Assembly (NCBI GenBank): GCA_964594635.1 | Contig: CAZQMV010000002.1 | Location: 295,171 to 359,170 of the forward strand | DNA length: 64,000 bases | Origin: Berkiella sp964594635 | GTDB lineage: Bacteria; Pseudomonadota; Gammaproteobacteria; Berkiellales; Berkiellaceae | Reading direction: 5' to 3' | Part shown: positions 17,711-26,932 of the stretch, in pieces | How the letters are laid out: every line of letters starts with the position of its first letter | Numbering within the stretch: the stretch's first letter is position 1 | Program-made: the position numbers and the translations under genes | The notes under the pieces: generated by a model | Databases searched by the model: none | Seen by the model: the letters and a program-made list of their open reading frames with translations, nothing else | Told to the model about the DNA's origin: nothing

Positions 17711-18552
17711 CAACGTGCCATTTCGTTCCACCGAAAAGGCTTCACCGGAAGTTCAAAAGTTTTACTTGCCATAAACTGTCCCTTGGTTTTTGCCGACACC
17801 ACTTGATAAGGTAGAGTGAGAAATTCACCCGGATTAAATTGCAATATCAATTCATCGCATTGTGGCAGAACGTTTACAATGTCTTGTAAAGTAATCGCTT
17901 TACTACTGATGATGTCTTGTAGATAGCGAAAGTTATGGCCTTTAAAAACCAAAATAGTCTCTAATTTTTTGGAATAGAAAAGCTTCATATCTAAACTATT
18001 GAGAAGAAACAGCGTTTCATGTTGTAACCAGATGGTATTAAAGAGATCAAGGCGTTTAGCATATAAGCGTTTCAATAACCCCAAATCCTCATGGTTTTGT
18101 AAATATAAAGGGCGCAAGTCGCTCTGTTTGCCATCACTATTTACCATCACAGCAAAATCATATTGCGGTGCTATCTTAAACCCGAAGGGTTGGTAAAAAT
18201 GGGGATCATCGGTAAATAAGATACTTGAATCAAAGTGAAGTTGAATGTAGTCAAGGGCATCGTGCATCAGTTGCTTAAAATAACCTTGGCGACGATATTC
18301 TTTTTTAACACAGATAGCATGTAAAGCAGCAACACGCTTGGTTTGATTGGCGAATGCAAGGGTTAAAGGAACAATCCCTAAATGTGCAATGAGATTGCCC
18401 TTTTTTTCAACCACAAAAGGAATTGAAGCATCCTGCCAGTTTGCGCCCAGCTCTCTTCCTTCGTTGATCATATTTTTAGCGCCTGGGAATACCTGGTTAA
18501 TGAGTAAAACCCTGCGCTCGAAATCTCTGTCCTTAGCGTTAGGAGTTTGCAT
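17707..18552 (-). CDS. GNAT-family N-acetyltransferase
   Basis: A 281-residue protein with an N-terminal GNAT domain. The acetyl-CoA binding loop is VKKEYRRQGYFKQLMHDAL (residues about 78-96), preceded by the LHAICV strand. A C-terminal region of about 130 residues has no clear match, similar in layout to Eis-like two-domain acetyltransferases. The start overlaps the end of the LysE gene by 14 bases, so expression is coupled. Substrate unknown. Confidence 0.75.
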   Translation of the reverse strand: MQTPNAKDRDFERRVLLINQVFPGAKNMINEGRELGANWQDASIPFVVEKKGNLIAHLGIVPLTLAFANQTKRVAALHAICVKKEYRRQGYFKQLMHDALDYIQLHFDSSILFTDDPHFYQPFGFKIAPQYDFAVMVNSDGKQSDLRPLYLQNHEDLGLLKRLYAKRLDLFNTIWLQHETLFLLNSLDMKLFYSKKLETILVFKGHNFRYLQDIISSKAITLQDIVNVLPQCDELILQFNPGEFLTLPYQVVSAKTKGQFMASKTFELPVKPFRWNEMARC

Positions 18553-19174
18553 ATAAAGGGATCAATTGTCCTATTGCTTTGTAACCATATTTAGCGCCGA
18601 AGTAGATAAGCATGATCCCTGCAATCATGGTAATGATTTGGATCAGTTTTTGATTAAAGAAGCGCTTACCAAGCTCAAGCGTTGTACTTAAACAAGCACC
18701 CCAGACGAGCACGCCACCAATGATGGCAAAATTCTCAACTAAGCCAATCCAGCTTTTACTTTCACTGTGATTGAGTGTAGCTGCAAAAATCCCTAACCAA
18801 AAGATAACGGCAATGGGATTGGCAAGGGCGAGGACAAAGCCGGTCAGTAGGCCATTTCCTAAAGAATAGTTGGGGATATCTAATTTTAAGCTCAACAAAT
18901 GCGAACGTTTATCTAAAAAGGATTTAAGTCCGAGATAGATAAGAACGAAGGAGCCGGCTAGGCTACAAACGGCCAACGTAGGGCTAGAATGGGCGATTAA
19001 CCCTAAGCCAAAATACGCAGCAACAAGACAAAGGGTATTACCAATTGCACCACCCAAGCGGACAATAAAGGCCCCAAGGAAGCCATTACGCAACCCTCTT
19101 TTGATCATTTCTAGTGAAACAGGCCCGATAGGAGCAGCCAAAGTGATACCTAAGACGACTTTTTCAAAAAACAT
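18539..19174 (-). CDS. LysE-family amino-acid exporter
   Basis: A 211-residue inner-membrane protein with six hydrophobic segments. The N-terminus (GITLAAPIGPVSLEMIKRGLRNGF) is the LysE/RhtB signature, and ALANPIAVIFWLGIFA is the second conserved motif. It is first in a two-gene unit with the GNAT gene. The exported amino acid cannot be inferred. Confidence 0.88.
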   Translation of the reverse strand: MFFEKVVLGITLAAPIGPVSLEMIKRGLRNGFLGAFIVRLGGAIGNTLCLVAAYFGLGLIAHSSPTLAVCSLAGSFVLIYLGLKSFLDKRSHLLSLKLDIPNYSLGNGLLTGFVLALANPIAVIFWLGIFAATLNHSESKSWIGLVENFAIIGGVLVWGACLSTTLELGKRFFNQKLIQIITMIAGIMLIYFGAKYGYKAIGQLIPLYANS

Positions 19175-19480
19175 CGTGTTTGCTCAACTACATCAATGTG
19201 CAACCAGATAAGTCATTATGAAAGAACTCATTCTATAAAGCTATGCATTAGACGATTAAAAGCGGCGGCAATCGGATGACATGTAAAATAGTGCTGAATA
19301 ACTTACTTTCGAATTGATCCTTGTTTTCATTAGGGCGCTCTTATAAACTGCACAGTTCTTCGCGCATGACCTGTGCGGAGCAATAAAGTTTGATAATTAA
19401 CTCCTTGCACTTAACGAGCTCGAAGCATGTAAAATGCGAAGAGCGTAGAGTAAGTGCTTTAATCCGTGAGGAGCATTTAT
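19175..19480. other. Intergenic region, lysE-like / rpsF
   Basis: A 306-base divergent gap without an open frame I would call. The part near rpsF holds the promoter described separately and an inverted repeat GCACTTA/TAAGTGC (19407-19413 and 19451-19457) with a nested GCAT/ATGC. A second dyad, GCACAG/CTGTGC, lies at about 19350-19373. Either could be an autoregulatory site for the S6:S18 operon, but I cannot match the known S6:S18 motif with confidence. Confidence 0.4.
19405..19435 (+). promoter_or_regulatory. Probable rpsF promoter
   Basis: TTGCAC (19405-19410) is followed after 17 bases by TGTAAA, or after 19 by TAAAAT (19430-19435), about 45 bases before the rpsF start codon. The -10 lies inside the nested dyad. 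Confidence 0.5.
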
Positions 19481-19867
19481 ATGCGACATTACGAAATCGT
19501 CTTTCTCGTACATCCTGATCAAAGCGAACAGGTTGGTGCTATGGTTGAGCGTTACCGCGCCATGGTTGAAAAAAATGAAGGTAAAATCCACCGTTTAGAA
19601 GATTGGGGCAGAAGACAATTAGCCTATCCCATCAAAAAAATGCATAAAGCGCACTATGTGTTGATGAATGTCGAATGCGATCAAGAAGCGCTAGATGCTC
19701 TCAAGCATGCTTTTCGTTACAACGACTCCATTTTGCGTCACCTCGTATTAGAGCGTGAAACTGCTCTGGTAGACGTTTCTGCAATGTTACGTACCGATGA
19801 AGAAAAAGATCGGATGGAACGTGGCGGTGAGCGAGTCATTGCTGAAGAAGAAGAACTTGAGATCTAA
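19481..19867 (+). CDS. rpsF: 30S ribosomal protein S6
   Basis: A 128-residue protein, MRHYEIVFLVHPDQSEQV at the start and the RLEDWGRRQLAYPIKKMHKAHYVLMNVE core, with an acidic C-terminal tail (EEEELEI). The frame is open from 19466, but the ATG at 19481 has GAGGAG 7 bases upstream and gives the standard N-terminus. First gene of rpsF-rpsR-rplI. Confidence 0.97.
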   Translation: MRHYEIVFLVHPDQSEQVGAMVERYRAMVEKNEGKIHRLEDWGRRQLAYPIKKMHKAHYVLMNVECDQEALDALKHAFRYNDSILRHLVLERETALVDVSAMLRTDEEKDRMERGGERVIAEEEELEI

Positions 19868-19878
19868 GGAGAAAAACC

Positions 19879-20118
19879 ATGGCGACTTGGCGTTTACGTG
19901 GCAGTAAAAAGAAATATTGCCCATTTACATCAAAGAAAATTCCGACTGAATTTATTGATTTCAAAAATTTTCGTTTTTTACGAAAATACATCACCGAAAC
20001 CGGCAAAATTGTTCCTAGCCGGATCACTGGGGTGAAAAACATATATCAACATATGTTGGCGCGTGAAATTAAATATGCACGCTTTTTGGCATTAATTCCT
20101 TATTGCGACAGACACTAG
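19879..20118 (+). CDS. rpsR: 30S ribosomal protein S18
   Basis: A 79-residue protein with the S18 core IDFKNFRFLRKYITETGKIVPSRITG, followed by REIKYARFLALIPYCDRH. It binds S6 on the small-subunit platform. AAGGAG lies 8 bases upstream. It sits 11 bases after rpsF; priB is absent between the two. Confidence 0.97.
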   Translation: MATWRLRGSKKKYCPFTSKKIPTEFIDFKNFRFLRKYITETGKIVPSRITGVKNIYQHMLAREIKYARFLALIPYCDRH

Positions 20119-20148
20119 TCGTTTGTTGGCAACAAAGAGAGGTTTAAA

Positions 20149-20604
20149 ATGGAAGTGATATTACTCGAAAATATCCGAAATCTAGGCAAATTTGGCAGCA
20201 AAGTAGACGTTGCTAAAGGGTTTGGTCGTAACTTCTTGATCCCACAAGGTAAAGCAGTTCCAGCAACCAAATTGAACATTGCCAAGTTTGAAGCACAGCG
20301 TTCGGATTTTGAAAAAGCGGCTAAAGGCCGACTCCAAGCAGCACAAGAAAGAGCAGCGGAAGTGAATAACATTCACATTACGATTGCAGCTCGTGCAGCC
20401 GAAGGCAAGCTCTACGGGTCCATTGGTACCGTTGACTTAGTTAATGCGTTTAAAGAAAAAGGCGTTAACGTCACTCGGCAAGAAATTCGTTTGCCAAGTG
20501 GTCCGTTGCGAGAAATTGGTGAATACACCATCGACTTGCAACTACATGCTGAAGTCATTGCCTCTGCTAGAGTTTCGATCGTTCAAGAAGAAGCAAATCA
20601 ATAA
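20149..20604 (+). CDS. rplI: 50S ribosomal protein L9
   Basis: A 151-residue protein with the N-terminal L9 domain (MEVILLENIRNLGKFGSKVDVAKGFGRNFLIPQGKA), a long connecting helix and the C-terminal domain with LPSGPLREIGEY. AGAGAGG precedes the ATG. A strong terminator follows. Confidence 0.97.
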   Translation: MEVILLENIRNLGKFGSKVDVAKGFGRNFLIPQGKAVPATKLNIAKFEAQRSDFEKAAKGRLQAAQERAAEVNNIHITIAARAAEGKLYGSIGTVDLVNAFKEKGVNVTRQEIRLPSGPLREIGEYTIDLQLHAEVIASARVSIVQEEANQ

Positions 20605-20614
20605 TACCTACTTC

Positions 20615-20645
20615 GAGGGATACCTTCCGGTATCCCTCTTTGTTC
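20615..20645 (+). terminator. Rho-independent terminator after rplI
   Basis: A perfect 10-bp stem (GAGGGATACC with GGTATCCCTC) with a TTCC loop, then TTTGTTCT. It ends the ribosomal-protein transcript just before dnaB. Confidence 0.85.
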
Positions 20646-20670
20646 TGTCTACAACGAGGGATCGCCCGCC

Positions 20671-22050
20671 GTGTTAAAAGAACATGACATCACCGCCAAA
20701 CTCAAAGTACCTCCCCATTCCATCGATGCAGAACAAGCCGTTTTAGGCGGGTTAATGCTTGAAAACAAGGCATGGGATCAAATTGCAGATAAACTGGTCG
20801 AGCGCCATTTTTATCGCCGTGATCATCAACTTATTTTTCGTGCCATGGTTAAACTCATGTCGGAAAATAAGCCGCTTGACGTTATTACCGTGGCTGAAGT
20901 TTTGCAACAAATGGAAGTGCATGATGAAGTCGGTGGTTTAGCTTATTTGGGTGAACTGGCCAAAAATACGCCGAGTGCTGCCAACATTGGGGCTTATGCC
21001 GAAATTGTTTTTGAGCGAGCTGTTTTAAGAGAATTGATTTCTGTTGGTACTTTAATTACCGAATCTGCATTTGATCCTCAAGGTCGAGCCAGTCTTGAAA
21101 TTTTAGATGAAGCAGAAAAGAAGGTTTTTGACATTGCAGAGCAGGGGTCTCGCGGCAGTGGGCCTGAAGGGATCCGGGGTATTGTTTCAAGAGCCATTGA
21201 TAACATTGAAAAGCGTTTCCAAGATGGTAATCCTGTCACGGGTGTTGCAACCGGTTTTTCTGATTTTGATAGATTAACAAGTGGTATGCAGCCGGGTGAT
21301 TTAGTCATCGTCGCCGGCCGTCCATCCATGGGCAAAACCTTGCTGGGGATGAATATCGCAGAGCACGCGGCTATTCGCAGCAATAAATCGGTTTTAGTCT
21401 TTAGTATGGAAATGCCAGGAGAGAGCCTGGCAATGCGTATGTTATCGTCCCTTGGACGCATCGATCAGAATAAATTACGCACAGGGCGTCTCGTCGAAGA
21501 AGACTGGACGCGTTTAACGTCAGCGGTGGCATTGCTGAGTAACGCCAAACTCTATATTGATGAAACTCCTGCTTTGACGCCAATGGAATTGCGTGCCAGA
21601 GCCAGACGGGTAGCCAGAGAGCGCGATCAGTTAGGTTTAATTGTCGTGGATTACTTGCAGTTAATGCGCGGTGGCTCAAATACTGAAAACCGAACTGCAG
21701 AAATCTCTGAAATTTCTCGTTCGTTAAAAACCTTAGCAAAAGAATTACGAGTTCCCATTATTGCTTTATCTCAGCTTAATCGAAGCTTAGAGCAGCGACC
21801 CAATAAACGTCCCGTCATGTCTGATTTAAGGGAATCGGGCGCGATCGAACAAGATGCGGATTTAATTGTCTTTATTTATCGTGATGAAGTTTACAATGAC
21901 GATAGCCCTGATAAAGGCACTGCAGAAATTATTATTGGTAAACAACGTAATGGACCCATTGGCACCGTGCGTTTAACCTTTATGGGGCAATATGCGCGTT
22001 TTGAAAATTTCATGACCGACAATATGATGGCAGCGGTAACGTATGAGTAG
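20671..22050 (+). CDS. dnaB: Replicative DNA helicase DnaB
   Basis: A 459-residue hexameric helicase, GTG start with GAGGG about 10 bases upstream. The N-terminal domain (SIDAEQAVLGGLMLE) precedes the RecA-like domain with Walker A GRPSMGKT, Walker B LIVVDYLQLM and the arginine-finger region. No intein is present. It overlaps alr by 8 bases. Confidence 0.98.
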   Translation: MLKEHDITAKLKVPPHSIDAEQAVLGGLMLENKAWDQIADKLVERHFYRRDHQLIFRAMVKLMSENKPLDVITVAEVLQQMEVHDEVGGLAYLGELAKNTPSAANIGAYAEIVFERAVLRELISVGTLITESAFDPQGRASLEILDEAEKKVFDIAEQGSRGSGPEGIRGIVSRAIDNIEKRFQDGNPVTGVATGFSDFDRLTSGMQPGDLVIVAGRPSMGKTLLGMNIAEHAAIRSNKSVLVFSMEMPGESLAMRMLSSLGRIDQNKLRTGRLVEEDWTRLTSAVALLSNAKLYIDETPALTPMELRARARRVARERDQLGLIVVDYLQLMRGGSNTENRTAEISEISRSLKTLAKELRVPIIALSQLNRSLEQRPNKRPVMSDLRESGAIEQDADLIVFIYRDEVYNDDSPDKGTAEIIIGKQRNGPIGTVRLTFMGQYARFENFMTDNMMAAVTYE

Positions 22051-23128
22051 ACAAGTGATTGCTAAAGTGTCGGAACAAGCATTGCATCATAATGTTGAAG
22101 TCGTGCGAAATACCGCAAAAGGCGCCAACATTTTAGCCATGGTTAAGGCCAATGCCTATGGTCATGGTTTAGTACAAGTGGCCAAAGCGCTTTCGAATGT
22201 TGATGCATTAGGTGTTGCCAGCATTGAAGAAGCGCTACATATTCGTAAAGCAGGTGTTAAAACGGATATTGTTTTAATGGAAGGGATCTTCAATGCTGAT
22301 GAGTTAGACTTAGTGCAAACGCATCGTTTGATCTTAGTGGTTCATCATTTTGAACAAATTCAAGCACTAAAACAGTATCAGAAGCCATTATTACAAAAAT
22401 TTAAAGTCTGGTTAAAAGTCAATACGGGAATGAACCGTTTAGGGTTTTCACCCGTTGAATTTCAAGATGCGAATGAACTTTTAATGCAAATACCCCATGT
22501 TGAATTTGTGGGATTCATGACGCATTTTGCCAAAGCAGATGAAAAGGATAATGAATCCACCCGTTTACAATATCAACAGTTTTACCAATTATTGGGTGAC
22601 AGAAAAGGTCAGCGTTGTTTGGCGAATTCTGCAGGGATTTTAGCGTGGCCAGAAGCCCATAGCGATTGGGTGCGCCCAGGCTTAATGCTTTATGGAGCGT
22701 CGCCTTTTGCCAATAGCACTGGGCGTGATGTTAACCTGAAGCCTGCTATGTCACTTTATTCAACCGTGATAGCCGTAAGAGAAGTGCGGGCAGGCGAACA
22801 AGTAGGCTATGGTGGTATGTGGGAAAACTTTGGCAATAGCAGCAAAATTGCGATTGTTGCGATGGGCTACGGCGATGGTTATCCATGGCATGCCAAGAAT
22901 GGCACTCCCGTTTTAATCAACCAACAACGGGTTGGTACGGTAGGGCGGATCTCGATGGATATGTTGGCGGTAGACGCCTCTTCTTTAAATGATGTCAAAG
23001 TAGGTGATCCCGTGGTGTTATGGGGCGAGGGGTTGCCAATAGAAGAAGTCGCGCGCCATGCAGGAACGATCCCTTATGAATTGTTTTGTCGATTTACCGA
23101 AAGAGTAACGGTTGAGCTTGTCCCATAA
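22043..23128 (+). CDS. alr: Alanine racemase
   Basis: A 361-residue PLP enzyme making D-alanine for peptidoglycan. MVKANAYGHG carries the PLP lysine; the C-terminal domain contains VGRISMDMLAVD and the catalytic tyrosine in VGYGGMW. It overlaps dnaB by 8 bases and is translationally coupled, the usual gammaproteobacterial order. Confidence 0.97.
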   Translation: MSRQVIAKVSEQALHHNVEVVRNTAKGANILAMVKANAYGHGLVQVAKALSNVDALGVASIEEALHIRKAGVKTDIVLMEGIFNADELDLVQTHRLILVVHHFEQIQALKQYQKPLLQKFKVWLKVNTGMNRLGFSPVEFQDANELLMQIPHVEFVGFMTHFAKADEKDNESTRLQYQQFYQLLGDRKGQRCLANSAGILAWPEAHSDWVRPGLMLYGASPFANSTGRDVNLKPAMSLYSTVIAVREVRAGEQVGYGGMWENFGNSSKIAIVAMGYGDGYPWHAKNGTPVLINQQRVGTVGRISMDMLAVDASSLNDVKVGDPVVLWGEGLPIEEVARHAGTIPYELFCRFTERVTVELVP

Positions 23129-23153
23129 AAAAGGAGCTGATGGCTCCTTTTTT
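23127..23153. terminator. Bidirectional terminator after alr
   Basis: An 11-bp stem (AAAAAAGGAGC with GCTCCTTTTTT) and a 5-base loop. It has T-tracts on both strands, so it can end alr and the convergent orphan gene. Confidence 0.8.
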
Positions 23154-23162
23154 ATTTAAGGT

Positions 23163-24032
23163 TTAGTCTAAGCGTGGAGCCGCTCGTTCGGTTGCAACTT
23201 CACTTGCTGCTTCACTTGGTAGAGGTAAGGTGAGGGCTTGTGAACGAATAGCAGGTACCTTGTTCCATAACCAAGTAGCGGTTGAGCTAATACCACCAAT
23301 AACGTTGCTTGTAACTTCATCAATTGGCATGGTTGCTAAAGAGCCACGATATTTTTCATGGGTTTCATCATCAGCAAAACCACCCATCATATCAATTAAA
23401 TCACCACCGGCTTCTAGTAGATGACTGTCATTGATTGCCCTGATGAGAGAAGGGCCTTTGCTGTACAACAAAATCGCTAAAGGAAGCGCTAAATAACCCA
23501 ATCTGCCATATTCTTCAAAAACATATGATGCAGCTTGGCCACCCAGTGAGCGAATACCATATTCCCCTAAGAGAAGATCCATGCCACACAAAGCATCGAC
23601 CGCTGATTTGTAAACACCTAATTTGTTATCTAATAAATAATGTAAAGTTTCTCTGGTAACATCTAATGCGATCCCTTTACCTGCAGCGCTGGGGCTGATG
23701 GTTGAAACAATGATGGCAACGGCCATTCTCAATGCCAATGATACATTAGGATCCGCAGCTTTCGTTGCTAAAGCGATAACTTCATTAGCGGTGCAATTGT
23801 TTTGTTGTATGATTGAGCCCACTATAAATAAAGATTGATTAGTGTTTAAAGCAATTTTACGTTTTGCGGCTTCCGTTCGCACAAAAAAGGCCAGCGATTC
23901 TGTAGTATCTTTGACAACAATCGCGCTTTGTTCATTTCTGACATAGTATGGCTCTAACGCAGCAGGCTCCGATCGAATGAGGTCGATAAAAGCTTGCATC
24001 TTTTGCCTGGATTGTTCTGGACCTTGTTGCAT
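23163..24032 (-). CDS. Orphan helical protein, unknown function
   Basis: A 289-residue protein with no family I recognise. I choose the ATG at 24032 because GGGGA lies 6 bases upstream; the frame is open to a GTG at 24101. The protein looks largely alpha-helical, with one weakly hydrophobic stretch near residues 185-200 (LGYLALPLAILLYSKG). The last 40 residues are Ala/Pro/Glu-rich (PSEAASEVATERAAP), a flexible acidic tail of the sort seen in Dot/Icm substrates. A secreted role is only a guess. It stands alone between alr and ppa. Confidence 0.6.
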   Translation of the reverse strand: MQQGPEQSRQKMQAFIDLIRSEPAALEPYYVRNEQSAIVVKDTTESLAFFVRTEAAKRKIALNTNQSLFIVGSIIQQNNCTANEVIALATKAADPNVSLALRMAVAIIVSTISPSAAGKGIALDVTRETLHYLLDNKLGVYKSAVDALCGMDLLLGEYGIRSLGGQAASYVFEEYGRLGYLALPLAILLYSKGPSLIRAINDSHLLEAGGDLIDMMGGFADDETHEKYRGSLATMPIDEVTSNVIGGISSTATWLWNKVPAIRSQALTLPLPSEAASEVATERAAPRLD

Positions 24033-24164
24033 GAGTATCCCCATAAAAGTGCTCAATATTTGAATATCGAATAACTTAATATGGGGGAGCAGGGATGTCA
24101 CGTATTACACGATAAGCTCTCATGTTAAGAAGATGAAAGCATAAATAGTGCAGTTAAACTCAAT

Positions 24165-24710
24165 CTATTTAGCTTCGCTCAGCGTTTCGTTATAACGCTT
24201 AACGCCAGCTAAAATTTCTTTTTTAGCCTCGTCAGCGCCCAACCAGCCGTTCAGGCTAACCCACTTTCCTTCTTCTAAATCTTTGTAATGTGCAAAGAAA
24301 TGCGTGATCCGGTTAATGAGTAAAGGAGGGACATCGTCAGGTTCATGAACGTTGTCATAAAGGGTGGTTAATTTGCTGATAGGAACTGCCAGCACTTTCA
24401 GATCGTCGCCAGCTTCATCACGCATCGATAACACACCCACAGGTCGACAACGAATAACGCAGCCGTGATTGACAGGAATCGGGGTAATCACCAAGACGTC
24501 AACCGGATCGCCGTCATCAGATAATGTCTGTGGAATATAGCCATAATCGCAAGGGTAATACATGCTGGTTGATAAAAAGCGATCCACAAATAAAGAGCCG
24601 GTTTCTTTATCGACTTCATATTTAATTGGTTCACTGTGAGCAGTGATCTCAATAATGACATTAATATCTTCAGGGACTTTTCTGCCTGAGCTGACGCGCG
24701 CTAAACCCAT
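24165..24710 (-). CDS. ppa: Inorganic pyrophosphatase (soluble, family I)
   Basis: A 181-residue enzyme hydrolysing pyrophosphate. It contains the signature DGDPVDVLV (three metal-binding Asp), YPCDYGYIPQT and HFFAHYKDLE. Length and motifs are typical. It is divergent from the membrane pyrophosphatase gene, so the cell has both a soluble and a pumping enzyme side by side. Confidence 0.97.
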   Translation of the reverse strand: MGLARVSSGRKVPEDINVIIEITAHSEPIKYEVDKETGSLFVDRFLSTSMYYPCDYGYIPQTLSDDGDPVDVLVITPIPVNHGCVIRCRPVGVLSMRDEAGDDLKVLAVPISKLTTLYDNVHEPDDVPPLLINRITHFFAHYKDLEEGKWVSLNGWLGADEAKKEILAGVKRYNETLSEAK

Positions 24711-24886
24711 ACTGTTACTACCTGTGTGGAATATTGGATAATGCTGAGACTGTTTAGGGTTAATTATAGCGCTTTTTTAGGTTAAGCACATTCCTTAAAT
24801 ATTACCTAATCCCTTAAAAATCAGTACACTGTAGCATCTTTATGATAAATATACAGTTATTTAATGTACTCAAATTGGAGAGTCAG

Positions 24887-26890
24887 ATGGAATTTTTTCA
24901 ATTAGTACCGCCCTTACTGGGCTGTATGGGTTTAATGGCAGCATGGTACTTGTATCGCCTGATTTTGGCGCATGAGACAGGCGGCGGTAAATTAGCTGAA
25001 ATTGGCCGTGCCATCCACTTAGGCGCCATGGTGTTTATTCGCCGTGAGTATCTCGCACTGGGATCATTTGCTTTGGTGGTAGCCTGTTTATTGGCCTTTT
25101 TCTTAGGATGGCGTACTTCCCTTGCCTTTTGTGTCGGTGCTTTATGCTCCGCGACTGCGGGCTTTATTGGAATGTATACCGCAACACATGCGAACGTGCG
25201 CACGACGCAAGCTGCGCATTCACATGGTGCTGCAAAGGCATTAACGGTTGCCTTTTTTGGAGGCTCTGTGATGGGCTTAACCGTTGCCTCTTTAGGGTTG
25301 CTTGGTTTAGGTGCAATGTATTTTTGCTTTGCCAATGATCCCACCACTTTGCAAGCCATTAATGGCTTTGGCATGGGGGCTTCCACCGTCGCGCTCTTTT
25401 CTCGCGTGGCAGGCGGTATATTTACTAAAAGCGCCGATATTGGTTCTGATTTAGTCGGAAAAATTGAAGCAGGGATCCCAGAAGATGATCCACGAAATCC
25501 GGGTGTGATTGCTGATAATGTGGGTGACAATGTCGGTGATGTGGCGGGTATGGGATCAGACATTTTTGAATCCTATTGTGGCGCGATGATAGCAACCATT
25601 GCCATTGCATCAACGTTAAGTGCAACACAAATTGCCTTAATGGGCGCGCAACATGTCTTAATGTTTTTACCCCTTTGCTTAGCATCGGCTGGCTTAATGT
25701 GTTCGGTGATGGGTATTGCCATTACGCGAATATTGTCAAAACAAAAACCTGATGTGGCCTTGCGCATGGGAACCATTGGCGCGACGCTGTTATTTATGGT
25801 TGCAGCCTTGGTGGTGATCAAGCAGTGCGAGGTTTCCATTGCCGTTTGGGCGTCTGTGGTATGTGGCGCGATTGGCGGGATCATCATTGGTTTAGTGACC
25901 GAATATTATACCGGTGGCAAGCCAGTGCTTCGTATCGCCAATGCGGGTAAAACAGGTCCAGCGACGGTGATGATTGCAGGCCTTGCCGTTGGTTTAGAAT
26001 CGGTTGTGGTACCGGTACTCACTATTTGTGCCATCATCTATTTTTCAACGCATTGGGTTGGCCTCTATGGTGTTGGTATTGCTGCAGTTGGCATGTTGTC
26101 AACGGTTGGGATCACCATGGCAATTGATGCCTATGGACCGGTTGCAGATAATGCCGGTGGTATCGCGCAGATGGGCGGACTTGGCGAGAAAACCCGTCAA
26201 ATTACCGATTCATTAGATGAATTAGGCAATACAACGGCAGCGATTGGTAAGGGATTTGCGATTGGAGCTGCAGCGCTTGCTGCCTTAGCCATTATTACGG
26301 CTTTTGTAGAAACCGTTGCAATCAATCATCCGGCCTTTATTTTAGATCTGGGTAATCCACAAGTCCTGATTGGTATTTTTATTGGTGGCATTATTCCGTT
26401 CGCTTTAGCGGCGATTACCATGACCGCTGTGGGTCAAGCAGCTTTTGAAATTGTGGAAGAGATCCGTCGGCAGTTTAAAGAGATTGTGGGGCTCCTTGAA
26501 GGTGACGCACACCCTGATACTGCGCGTTGTGTGGATATTGCAACCCAAGCCGCATTAAAGAAAATGATTTTACCCGGGGTAATTGCGATTAGTGCGCCGG
26601 TGATTGTTGGTTTTGGGATATCTCCAGAAGCCTTGGGGGGTATGTTAGCGGGGGCCTTGCTGAGTTGTGTATTGTTGGCTCTGTTAATGGCCAATGCAGG
26701 TGGCGCTTGGGATAATGCGAAAAAATTCGTCGAAAAAGGCAATTTGGGTGGTAAAGGATCTTCGGTTCATGCCGCAACCGTTGTCGGTGATACCGTAGGC
26801 GATCCTTTTAAAGATACGTCAGGTCCATCGATGAATATCTTAATCAACGTGATGGCGATTGTGAGTCTAGTCATCGCACCTCTTCTTTAG
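24887..26890 (+). CDS. hppA: Membrane-bound ion-pumping pyrophosphatase, K+-dependent type
   Basis: A 667-residue protein with about 16 transmembrane helices. It couples pyrophosphate hydrolysis to proton (or sodium) export. Motifs seen: DLVGKIEAGIPEDDPRNP, DNVGDNVGDVAGMGSD and, near the C-terminus, DTVGDPFKDTSGPS. In GNTTAAIGKGFAIG the position that is Lys in K+-independent enzymes is Ala, so I predict K+ dependence; proton versus sodium specificity cannot be decided by eye. The ATG at 24887 is chosen (TTGGAGAG upstream); the frame opens at 24842. Confidence 0.93.
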   Translation: MEFFQLVPPLLGCMGLMAAWYLYRLILAHETGGGKLAEIGRAIHLGAMVFIRREYLALGSFALVVACLLAFFLGWRTSLAFCVGALCSATAGFIGMYTATHANVRTTQAAHSHGAAKALTVAFFGGSVMGLTVASLGLLGLGAMYFCFANDPTTLQAINGFGMGASTVALFSRVAGGIFTKSADIGSDLVGKIEAGIPEDDPRNPGVIADNVGDNVGDVAGMGSDIFESYCGAMIATIAIASTLSATQIALMGAQHVLMFLPLCLASAGLMCSVMGIAITRILSKQKPDVALRMGTIGATLLFMVAALVVIKQCEVSIAVWASVVCGAIGGIIIGLVTEYYTGGKPVLRIANAGKTGPATVMIAGLAVGLESVVVPVLTICAIIYFSTHWVGLYGVGIAAVGMLSTVGITMAIDAYGPVADNAGGIAQMGGLGEKTRQITDSLDELGNTTAAIGKGFAIGAAALAALAIITAFVETVAINHPAFILDLGNPQVLIGIFIGGIIPFALAAITMTAVGQAAFEIVEEIRRQFKEIVGLLEGDAHPDTARCVDIATQAALKKMILPGVIAISAPVIVGFGISPEALGGMLAGALLSCVLLALLMANAGGAWDNAKKFVEKGNLGGKGSSVHAATVVGDTVGDPFKDTSGPSMNILINVMAIVSLVIAPLL

Positions 26891-26899
26891 AATGCTATA

Positions 26900-26924
26900 G
26901 GGGACGGCATCGGAAGCCGTCCCC
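26900..26924. other. Stem-loop between hppA and trhO
   Basis: A 9-bp stem GGGGACGGC with GCCGTCCCC around a 7-base loop, in the short gap between two convergent genes. There is no T-tract, so termination here is possible but not certain. Confidence 0.55.
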
Positions 26925-26932
26925 TGTGGTGA

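Noticed and set aside
24898..25563. A 221-residue open frame antisense to hppA
   Set aside because: Pro/Lys/Ala-rich translation of a conserved membrane-protein gene read backwards; no start signal and no family.
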